64,000 nt of DNA from an uncultured Bacteroidota bacterium (GTDB lineage Bacteria > Bacteroidota > Bacteroidia > Chitinophagales > Chitinophagaceae), in contig CAIRYK010000088.1 of assembly GCA_903882805.1 (NCBI GenBank), forward strand, positions 37,126 to 101,125. The letters are read 5' to 3'. The notes under the pieces are model-generated. The model saw nothing but the letters and a program-made list of their open reading frames with translations. It was not told where the DNA came from and did no database searches. The stretch's first letter is position 1, and each line of letters opens with the position of its first letter. The position numbers were made by a program, and so were the translations under genes. Positions 45,600 through 53,293 of this stretch are shown here, piece by piece.

Positions 45600-47714
45600 A
45601 TGAAAAAACTAACTTTCTCTATATTAACACTGGCTGTCGCTGCATCTTCATGGGGACAGACCGTAAACAGAAGCATTAAGCCCAAGCCAGGCCCAGCGCC
45701 TGAAATAAAACTGGGTAAGACAGAGAGTTTTACCTTACCAAATGGCATGAAGGTTTTTGTAGTGGAAAACCACAAATTACCTACAATTAGCTGCAACATT
45801 GAGCTCGACATTAAGCCGGAATTGCAGGGCGATATGGCCGGCTACAGAGAGCTGATGTCGGAATTGCTGGTTGCTGGTACTAAAACAAGGACCAAGGATG
45901 TACTGAATGCCGAAATAGACCAAATGGGCGCTAATATCAACGCAAGTGATGAAGGCTTGGTTGGCAGCGGATTGAAAAAATATCAGGAAAAGATATTTGA
46001 AATACTTGCAGACATTGCAATGAATGCCAATATTCCGCAGGAAGAACTGGAACTTGCTAAGAAAAAGACTATTTCTGGTCTGGAAACACAAAAAAATGAC
46101 CCTGACGCAATGGTGCGCAACGTGAGCGCAATTGTGAATTTTGGTAAGAATCACCCTTATGGCGAAATTCCAACTGAAAAAAGTGTGAAGAACATCTCAT
46201 TGGCGCGCTGTCAACAATACTACCAAACTTACTTCCGTCCAAATGTGGCGTATATGGCTATCGTAGGCGATATTACATTGGCGGAAGTAAAACCATTGGT
46301 AGAAAAGTACTTTGGCGCCTGGCAGAAAAAAGACGTGCCGGTAGCAAGTTACTCTGTGCCAATGCTGGATGGAAACGATGCGAACAGACTTACCAAGGTA
46401 GATTTTGCACCCCGCACAGCTGCAGTGCAAAGCGTGGTTAGTGTAACTTATCCAGTAGACCTGAAGCCAGGGACGCCAGATGTAGTTAAAGCAAGAGTTG
46501 CCAACACTATTTTGGGCGGCGGTTCGCAAGGCCGTTTGTTCTTAGACCTGCGTGAAAAACACGCCTGGACTTATGGCGCCTACTCATCGCTCCGCGACGA
46601 CGATCTGGGCGGTAGTTTCTCTGCTACAGTAAAATGCCGCAATATTGTATCCGATAGTTCTGTTGGAGCAATTATAGATGAGATGAAAATGATGCAAACA
46701 GAGCGCGTTAGCGACACTGCGTTGCAAAACTCAATCAATTACATTTCAGGTAACTTCGCCATTGGCCTTGAAGATCCTAAACGTGTTGCTCAGTTTGCTA
46801 TCAATACCGAGCGTTACCACATGCCTAAGGACTACTATCAGAACTATCTGAAAAATCTGAGCGCTGTAACTGCAGATGATGTTATGGCAGTATCTAAAAA
46901 ATACATACGCCCCGACCACGCAAATATTGTTGTAGCGGGTAGCAAGGATGAAGTTGCTAATAAACTCGCGCGTTTCTCTGCCGACGGTAAAATAGATTAT
47001 TACGATTATTCAGGAAATCCGGTAACTCCTACTGATAAGAAAGCAGCTCCTGCCGGCGCTACTGCCGACGATGTATATAAAAAGTATGTTTCGGCAATAG
47101 GTGGAGAAAAAGCAATTAGCGGCCTGAAAGACCTGAAAATGGTAGCAACCAGCGAAATGCAGGGCTTGCCGCTGACACTGGTAATAATGAAAAAAGAAGG
47201 TGGCAAAATATCTGAAACTGTAGAAGCAACCATTGGCGGTAATAAAATGGTGGTGAACAAGAAAGTATCGGATGGAAAGAAAGGTTATGAAGAGCAGCAG
47301 GGTAAGCGTAAGGAGCAAACAAAGGAGGATGTAGAAGAAGCTGCAATGGAAGCCGATCTTCAGTCAGATCTTCATCAATCTAAATATGGCATTACACGCA
47401 CCCTCACCGGTATAGAAACCGTTGAAGGTTCTGATGCATATATAGTGGAAAAGGTAGACGGTAAGGGCAAGAAAACCACCGAATACTACGATACTAAGAC
47501 CGCCTTACTGGTAAGGCAGATAGAAATGATAAAAGGGCCTGAGGGAATGGTGCCAAAAACTACCGATTTCTCTGATTATCGTGAGGTGCCAGGAACAAAT
47601 GGTTACAAGGTTGCCTATTTTTTCAGTATACCAGCAGGCGGCGGTGTAAACCTCAATATCAAAGTACAATCGGTTGATGTAAACAAAGGCATACCCGATA
47701 CAGAATTTAATTAA
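45600..47714 (+). CDS. M16 family protein, non-catalytic subunit with C-terminal LolA-like extension
   Basis: 704 residues with signal peptide to SSWGQ. The M16 fold is clear: PNGMKVFVVENHKLPT, GGSQGRLFLDLREKHAWTYGAYS (the R/Y substrate-binding motif). At the HXXEH position it reads GYRELMSELLVAG, lacking both His residues and the Glu, so it should be inactive and act as the partner of the preceding catalytic protein. Residues ~500-704 are an added domain, DDVYKKYVSAIGGEKAI..., resembling LolA/outer-membrane lipoprotein-sorting folds. Such a fusion is not part of standard M16 architecture. Confidence 0.85.
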   Translation: MKKLTFSILTLAVAASSWGQTVNRSIKPKPGPAPEIKLGKTESFTLPNGMKVFVVENHKLPTISCNIELDIKPELQGDMAGYRELMSELLVAGTKTRTKDVLNAEIDQMGANINASDEGLVGSGLKKYQEKIFEILADIAMNANIPQEELELAKKKTISGLETQKNDPDAMVRNVSAIVNFGKNHPYGEIPTEKSVKNISLARCQQYYQTYFRPNVAYMAIVGDITLAEVKPLVEKYFGAWQKKDVPVASYSVPMLDGNDANRLTKVDFAPRTAAVQSVVSVTYPVDLKPGTPDVVKARVANTILGGGSQGRLFLDLREKHAWTYGAYSSLRDDDLGGSFSATVKCRNIVSDSSVGAIIDEMKMMQTERVSDTALQNSINYISGNFAIGLEDPKRVAQFAINTERYHMPKDYYQNYLKNLSAVTADDVMAVSKKYIRPDHANIVVAGSKDEVANKLARFSADGKIDYYDYSGNPVTPTDKKAAPAGATADDVYKKYVSAIGGEKAISGLKDLKMVATSEMQGLPLTLVIMKKEGGKISETVEATIGGNKMVVNKKVSDGKKGYEEQQGKRKEQTKEDVEEAAMEADLQSDLHQSKYGITRTLTGIETVEGSDAYIVEKVDGKGKKTTEYYDTKTALLVRQIEMIKGPEGMVPKTTDFSDYREVPGTNGYKVAYFFSIPAGGGVNLNIKVQSVDVNKGIPDTEFN

Positions 47715-47726
47715 TAGTTGTCTATT

Positions 47727-47768
47727 TAAAATAGTGAAGCCGCCCAATGAGGCGGCTTTACTATTTTA
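47727..47768. terminator. Terminator after the M16 pair
   Basis: Eighteen-bp arms (47727-47744, 47751-47768) with a single G-U-type mismatch around CAATGA. Convergent with the HMG-CoA lyase-like gene. Confidence 0.85.
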
Positions 47769-47795
47769 CTGTCAGGAGCCCCAAACAGTATTTAC

Positions 47796-48644
47796 TTAAT
47801 GATGAAATACTTTCCCGGCAAGATCAAGAGCGTTGTAGAAAGCTTCTTTATTTAGCTGTAATGGTATTTTATTCTGCTCACAGTAATACAATATGTTCTC
47901 GGTAGCAATATTGCCCACAAGCTCGTCTTCAGCCATTGGGCAGCCGCCAATGCCTTTCATTGCGCTATCAAAACGGACACACCCCGCTTTGTATGCAGCG
48001 TCGATTTTCTCCATCCAGTTATGGGCTGCAGAATGGAAGTGAGCGCCTATGCTCACGTCTTTGAATTCAGGAATAAGATTTCTAAATAGGTAAGAAATAT
48101 TATCGGGCAGCGCTACGCCAACTGTGTCGCTCATGGCAATTGTTTTGACCCCCATTTCAGACAGCTGCCTTACCCAGTGTATAGCAACATCGGCATTGTA
48201 TGGGTCGCCATATGGATTGCCAAAACCCATAGATATATATACTACTAGTTCCTTATTTTTGGCAACGCATAGATTGTTGATCTCGGCGACCTGCACAAGC
48301 GACTGTGCAATTGTTTTATTCGTATTTCTCATCTGAAAAGTCTCGGATATGGAGAATGGGAAACCCAGATAAGCAATTTCGTCGTATGCCACTGCCTCCT
48401 CGGCGCCGCGTGTGTTGGCAATAATAGACAGTAGTTTTGTTTTGGTGTTGCCAAGGTCCAACATCGGTATTACTTCCTTTGTGTCAGCAAGTTGCGGTAT
48501 AGCTTTTGCCGATACAAAAGAACCAAAATCAAGTACATCAAAACCTACTTTCAGTAACGAGTTCAGGTATTCAGCTTTTTCAATTGCAGATATATGCCGT
48601 TTCCAACCCTGCATGGCATCCCTCGGACATTCTATTAGTGTCAT
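47796..48644 (-). CDS. HMG-CoA lyase-like protein
   Basis: 282 residues from ATG 48644 (MTLIECPRDAMQ), TIM barrel of the HMGL-like family. The metal-binding Asp is in ECPRDAMQGW, His ligands in GAHFHSAAHNW, and the Cys-loop is KGIGGCPMAEDELVGN, the position of the catalytic Cys. It would split HMG-CoA into acetoacetate and acetyl-CoA in leucine breakdown, or act on a related 3-hydroxy-acyl-CoA. The usual PRDGLQ is PRDAMQ here. No leucine-degradation partner in the window. Confidence 0.85.
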   Translation of the reverse strand: MTLIECPRDAMQGWKRHISAIEKAEYLNSLLKVGFDVLDFGSFVSAKAIPQLADTKEVIPMLDLGNTKTKLLSIIANTRGAEEAVAYDEIAYLGFPFSISETFQMRNTNKTIAQSLVQVAEINNLCVAKNKELVVYISMGFGNPYGDPYNADVAIHWVRQLSEMGVKTIAMSDTVGVALPDNISYLFRNLIPEFKDVSIGAHFHSAAHNWMEKIDAAYKAGCVRFDSAMKGIGGCPMAEDELVGNIATENILYYCEQNKIPLQLNKEAFYNALDLAGKVFHH

Positions 48645-48709
48645 TTGTAGCGTATTATTCAGCAAAATTAGGGGTAAAATGGCATTCCTACCCCAACATT
48701 AGGATTTGA

Positions 48710-49105
48710 TTAAGACAACAATATTGCAAGGCTGTTACTGGTAAGCGGCTTATTGAGAAACTGCTTTACAGAGGCATAATTATGTACTTTATTGAGGTCG
48801 TTCTCGTTTATGGAAGATGAAATGATATATATTGAATAATTGGCCGTTATATGCAGTGGTAGTTGCTCGAAAGCTTCAACAAATTCAAAACCATTCATTA
48901 CCGGCATTTGTATATCGACCAAAATAATGGTGTGCGCCTGATCATCACCCGGGTTGGTTCCAATATGCACAAGTGCATCTCTTGCATCGATAAATGACTT
49001 TATGGCTTCGCACTTGCCTGTGTTGCGAATTACTTTTTCCGCAATAAAGCAATCGAGCTTACTGTCGTCAATAACAATGAAGTTCAGTTTTTTATTATTA
49101 GCCAT
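48710..49105 (-). CDS. Stand-alone response regulator receiver
   Basis: 131 residues: one REC domain (phospho-acceptor Asp64 in LVDIQMP; acidic pair VIDD at 11-14; lysine in FLNKPL) and no output domain. Overlaps the hybrid kinase by 8 bp, so the two are co-translated. Likely a phosphate shuttle or allosteric regulator inside the 48.7-56.2 kb signalling cluster. Confidence 0.92.
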   Translation of the reverse strand: MANNKKLNFIVIDDSKLDCFIAEKVIRNTGKCEAIKSFIDARDALVHIGTNPGDDQAHTIILVDIQMPVMNGFEFVEAFEQLPLHITANYSIYIISSSINENDLNKVHNYASVKQFLNKPLTSNSLAILLS

Positions 49106-50201
49106 TTATTTTCCCTGGTATAGTTACTGTAAATATTGTTCCCTCATTTACTGCCGAACTTACTTCTATACTGCCATTTAGTTTATTTAGTGCATCTTTT
49201 ACATTGTATAATCCAAAACCGGATCCATACTCTTCAGCCGTAGCTCTGAAAAATAGTGTGAATATTTTATCAATATGGCTGGCAGCTATACCAATGCCAT
49301 TATCCTTTATTTCAATAACTACAGTGTTATTTTTAACTTCTATTGCCATGGCCACAAACTTGTCGGCGGCATTTTTTCGTTGGTACTTGAATGCGTTTGA
49401 CAGTAGGTTATTGAGTATAATATTTATGGAAACCTTGTCTGAAATAAAAGGGACCGCTTGCTTCACCATTACATCGAATCTTACGTTATCCATTTTACCA
49501 TTTATCCTAAACAGCCCTTCCAAATCCTCAACAAGCGTTTCGAAGTTGATTTCCTCATAAACGATTTGACTCTTTTTATTTTTATAATATTCGTGGGTGT
49601 TACGTATGTATTCATCCAGCTTAATAACCGCAGATTCCATCATTTCAAGTAGCTCGCGAAGGTCGTTAAGGTCATCCATCGTTTTAGCTAACTCCAATGC
49701 GCCTAATACGCTTACCAACGGTCCGCGCATATCATGGGTGATACTATAGGTAAACTTGCTTAGTTCATTATTTACAAATTCCAGTTCCTTATTCTTAGTA
49801 GCAAGTTCATTTTTGGTTATATAATACTTATTACCCTCTTCTATCGAAGTTTTTATATCTACGTCTGTCCATGGCTTTTTAATATATCTGAAAATATGTC
49901 CTTTGTTAACGGCATTGATTACAGATTCAATATCTGCATAACCGGTAATTAGCATACGAACTGGATTGGGGTACTTCTCACATACCTCCTCAAAGAATTG
50001 TACACCAGTTTTGTCGGGCATCCTCTGGTCGCATAGTATTACCCGAATATCGGGGTGCGCCTCAAGGTGCTGATACGCCATCGGAATGTCGGAAGCAATA
50101 AAAATGGTGTAGTCAAATCTGAAAGCGGCTTTGAAACCATTCAGATTGTTTGGCTCATCATCTATATATAGTATTTTTATCTTATCCTTACTATTCAACA
50201 T
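49098..50201 (-). CDS. Receiver-histidine kinase hybrid
   Basis: 367 residues: N-terminal REC (Asp58 in LCDQRMP), a coiled-coil linker (120-145), a HisKA-type box with His156 in YSITHDMRGP and a HATPase domain (NNLLSNAFKY, DNGIGI, GSGFGLYNV). No membrane segment, so it is cytosolic and driven by its receiver, not by an outside signal. It probably takes phosphate from the upstream 7TM kinase and passes it to the small receiver. Gap of 168 bp to the C-terminal part of that kinase. Confidence 0.93.
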   Translation of the reverse strand: MLNSKDKIKILYIDDEPNNLNGFKAAFRFDYTIFIASDIPMAYQHLEAHPDIRVILCDQRMPDKTGVQFFEEVCEKYPNPVRMLITGYADIESVINAVNKGHIFRYIKKPWTDVDIKTSIEEGNKYYITKNELATKNKELEFVNNELSKFTYSITHDMRGPLVSVLGALELAKTMDDLNDLRELLEMMESAVIKLDEYIRNTHEYYKNKKSQIVYEEINFETLVEDLEGLFRINGKMDNVRFDVMVKQAVPFISDKVSINIILNNLLSNAFKYQRKNAADKFVAMAIEVKNNTVVIEIKDNGIGIAASHIDKIFTLFFRATAEEYGSGFGLYNVKDALNKLNGSIEVSSAVNEGTIFTVTIPGKING

Positions 50202-50369
50202 TTTTGTTATTTCAGCGTTAAAGGTAATATTTTATAGCGTAACCGGAAACTGAATCTATTAACGATTTTCCATCTACATATCTAACATTTTGTATTGTAA
50301 ATTTACTATTTATTGTTAACAAAGAAACAGGAAACTGCATGCTTGCGTCACATAATTCAAATTTGTTTG

Positions 50370-50741
50370 TTATTGTGATGGTTGGTTGACAATATTATGT
50401 TCTAAAGGAAGTTTAATAATAAACTCTGTTCCTACATTTGGTTCTGAGTTTACAGTAATCGTTCCATTATGTTTGCTGATAGTATTATAAGATATAGAAA
50501 GTCCGAGCCCGGTACCCTCACCAACATCTTTCGTGGTAAAAAATGGCTCAAACAATCGTTTTCTGGTATTCTCGTCCATTCCGGTTCCATTGTCGCCAAT
50601 TTTAACATAGATAAAGTCGCCCTGATGTTCTGTAGTGATGCTCAAAACCCCGCCTTCTCCATTTGCATGTTGTTTCTTGATCGCATATATAGCGTTTGAA
50701 ATTATATTTAAAAAAACCTGATTTAGTTTGCGGGATAGCAC
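50370..50741 (-). pseudogene. Detached HATPase end of the 7TM histidine kinase
   Basis: The open frame carries KLNQVFLNIISNAIYAI, DNGTGMD and GTGLGLSIS, a complete ATP-binding lid and N/G boxes, but no dimerisation domain and no credible start. It continues exactly where the 606-residue kinase stops. The two are one gene split by a single missing base near 50730-50731 (one C lost from a GCCGGG on the + strand would restore CYPGKLNQ). It could also be a sequencing error, which read data would settle. Confidence 0.8.
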
Positions 50742-52543
50742 TCAATCAACGGAAGACTTGCGTATTTTTTCTCAAGTTTTATCGTATTATTCAGCAAGTT
50801 GTTGGCTATTACCATTGTTGAATCAAGTCCTTCATTGACATCTGCTTTTTTAAGGTCGTCTTCGTCAAGCCTGGAAAATATACGTAGTCCTTTTACAATT
50901 TCCGCTGTTCTCGCAGCGCCGTCGCCTATGCCATGTAGCAGTTGATCAATCTCCATTTTCAGGTAATCGAAATCGATTTCCATTTTGTAATCTTCAATAA
51001 GCCGCTTTTTCTCTTCCGTAGTGTTGGCATCTGTTGCAACTTGTTCAATAGCAGCAATTGTGTCGAGCAATATGTAAACATCTCTATTCAACGGTTTGAC
51101 ATTTGATGTCACAAAATTTATTGGGTTGTTTATTTCGTGCGCAATTCCCGCAGTCAACTGACCAAGTGAGGCCATTTTTTCCTTGTCTACCAATTGAGAC
51201 TGCGCCTCTTTGAGTTCAACCATCGCTTTTTCAAGACCTTCGTTCGATACTTTTAACTCATATGTACGTTCATTTACCCTACCTTCCAGTATAACATTTT
51301 GCTCTCTGATAATTCTTTCGTTTTCCTGCAGCGCCTTCAGCGCCTGTGCTTGCGATTCTTCTTTTTCCCTACGGAAAACATTGATTTTATCTGCAAGTGC
51401 AAATGACAGCAGCATAGCCTCAATTGCGGAGCCAAGTTGCATAGAATGCGAGGTAAACAAATTGTAAGTGAGCCCGCTATAGTCTTTTACAACAAAAACA
51501 ATAACTCCAAACAGAAATACTGAATAGGCTATCAGAAAGTATTTTGCCGGCCTGAATTTGTTGCGATAAAGCACAGCGGCACAATAAATAACAATAAGCG
51601 AACCAATACCGGCTGTTGCATTGATGGCGTTATAGCTATGAATTCGGTACCCCATAACGAGTAACGTAAGTGCAATAAGGTCGCCAATAATAATCAGCGT
51701 TAGTAGCTTGTCTAACTTGGGAATGTTTTTTTTGGACTGTAGAAATGATTTTGTAAATATAACAGTGGCAATACCCGAACCAGCTCCGGTGATATAGAGC
51801 ATATTTTTTGTGAACCACTCGCTATCTACCCAAAGGAAGCGATGTCCGTAGCCAAGCAATGTGGCCTGAGCCAAACCTACCCAAAATATATACTGAACAT
51901 ATACCAGATAGCTTCTGTCGCGTACAGTGAAGTAAATAAATAGGTTATACAATAGCATAACCAGCATAATGCCGAAATAGATACCGGAAAGCAGGTCTGA
52001 GTTTCCTATAGTTTGCATTACAGTCTCTTCACTGCTCACGGTCATCGGCGCCAGTATTAGCTTATGGCTGAATAACTTAAGATAGCAGGTTGCTGTTTCT
52101 CCCGATTTAATATTTAAGTTGAATACATAAAACTGGTGTTTAAATTCACGATCTATGATAGGTTTGTTTTCTAGTACCTCGGCGCTATCTATTGAATTGT
52201 CGGCATGTAGTACGTACAACTTTACTTCATCAATAATGGGATATTCTACATTGAGTAATATTTTTTTATTGTCCGAATTATTTAAAACGCTGAATTTTAC
52301 CCAATTGTTATTTTCCGTTATTCCCAGATTGATGACAGGTCTATCATTTTTCTTGAATAAATCGTCTCTTTTAAGCAGTTGCTCAAGGTTTTTGTCTTTG
52401 CTAATATCCTGAAATACGGAGGTATTTTCACCAATATATTTACCATAGAGTGATTTGTCTATGACAAGCGATGTTTGAGCATACACTACTATGCCCAAAC
52501 AAAAAAACAATGCCAATAGTAGCGCTTTCTTACAGTGCACCAT
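50723..52543 (-). CDS. 7TM-DISM sensor histidine kinase (N-terminal part, frameshifted)
   Basis: 606 residues: signal peptide (1-22), a DISMED2-like beta-sandwich (25-175), seven membrane helices (183-390), a coiled-coil (395-455) and the HisKA box GQLTAGIAHEINNP with His469. It ends at ECYPAN before the ATPase domain, which is in the next frame (50370-50741). DISMED domains bind carbohydrate-like ligands in related sensors. Its ATG overlaps the stop of the GNAT gene (TAATG), so the sensor and GNAT are made together. Without the ATPase part this product cannot autophosphorylate. Confidence 0.88.
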   Translation of the reverse strand: MVHCKKALLLALFFCLGIVVYAQTSLVIDKSLYGKYIGENTSVFQDISKDKNLEQLLKRDDLFKKNDRPVINLGITENNNWVKFSVLNNSDNKKILLNVEYPIIDEVKLYVLHADNSIDSAEVLENKPIIDREFKHQFYVFNLNIKSGETATCYLKLFSHKLILAPMTVSSEETVMQTIGNSDLLSGIYFGIMLVMLLYNLFIYFTVRDRSYLVYVQYIFWVGLAQATLLGYGHRFLWVDSEWFTKNMLYITGAGSGIATVIFTKSFLQSKKNIPKLDKLLTLIIIGDLIALTLLVMGYRIHSYNAINATAGIGSLIVIYCAAVLYRNKFRPAKYFLIAYSVFLFGVIVFVVKDYSGLTYNLFTSHSMQLGSAIEAMLLSFALADKINVFRREKEESQAQALKALQENERIIREQNVILEGRVNERTYELKVSNEGLEKAMVELKEAQSQLVDKEKMASLGQLTAGIAHEINNPINFVTSNVKPLNRDVYILLDTIAAIEQVATDANTTEEKKRLIEDYKMEIDFDYLKMEIDQLLHGIGDGAARTAEIVKGLRIFSRLDEDDLKKADVNEGLDSTMVIANNLLNNTIKLEKKYASLPLIECYPAN

Positions 52544-53277
52544 TATTTAATAAGGTTTTTGATGATTCCGGAATTATACCATTGGTCGATATTAGGAATT
52601 TCGAGACGGTAATCTAATACTACTTCACGTTCTCTAAGTATTTCTTTACGCACCTGATTCAGATTTTCACGCACGCTCATAATACTTTCTTTTTCGGTTG
52701 GGTCGGCAAGGCTCAATGTGTTTACATCGTTCAAAATCATAGCTGTCGCTACAAGATCGAGTTTGGGGTAATAAAATGTTCCATTGTTGCCGAGGTCATA
52801 AATTATCTGATAACCAACCATTTGCGCCATTTTAATTGTGTAGGGAGCACAAAGTGCAAACAACGACTGAAGGCATACTTGACGGGCAATTATTACGCAT
52901 GCGCGGGTCAGAAAAACACTACCTATTCCCATACCTGCCACTTCCCTCGAGTTCCACAATCCACAAATCTCGCCTGTACCGCTTATAGCGTTATTTTTTA
53001 CAATTTCATATATTTTGGCGTCAAGATAACCCGTTGCCTCTTCAATTGGCAATGGTTGTGTACCTTCTGCAACATGAATTCGGGCGCCGCCGTACACTTT
53101 TGTCCTATCTTCAGATTCTACGATAATTACGAAAACGCCCGGATTAACCATCCACTCATCTTTTGAAGAAGTGAGTTTGTGTATGCCAATATTTTCTAGC
53201 ACCGCACGATGGCCGTACATAAACTTTTGGCACGTTTCGAAATCATCAATTGCCCTGAACGCTCTAAGTGTAATCAT
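52543..53277 (-). CDS. GNAT-like acyltransferase (FeeM/autoinducer-synthase-like)
   Basis: 244 residues. The middle resembles GNAT-fold N-acyl amino acid synthases: GEICGLWNSREVAGMGIGSVFLTRACVIIARQ (about residues 102-133), where an Arg/Gly-rich strand binds CoA or an acyl carrier, then YTIKMAQMVGYQIIYDLG. Residues 205-244 form a coiled-coil tail. The substrate is unknown. It starts 16 bp after the Rv1355c-like gene and is coupled to the sensor kinase, so its product may be the kinase's ligand; that is inference. Confidence 0.65.
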   Translation of the reverse strand: MITLRAFRAIDDFETCQKFMYGHRAVLENIGIHKLTSSKDEWMVNPGVFVIIVESEDRTKVYGGARIHVAEGTQPLPIEEATGYLDAKIYEIVKNNAISGTGEICGLWNSREVAGMGIGSVFLTRACVIIARQVCLQSLFALCAPYTIKMAQMVGYQIIYDLGNNGTFYYPKLDLVATAMILNDVNTLSLADPTEKESIMSVRENLNQVRKEILREREVVLDYRLEIPNIDQWYNSGIIKNLIK

Positions 53278-53293
53278 TTTACTTAATCCACAA

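Noticed and set aside
45600..47714. Second active M16 protease
   Set aside because: The HXXEH zinc motif is missing at the expected place, so catalysis is not expected.
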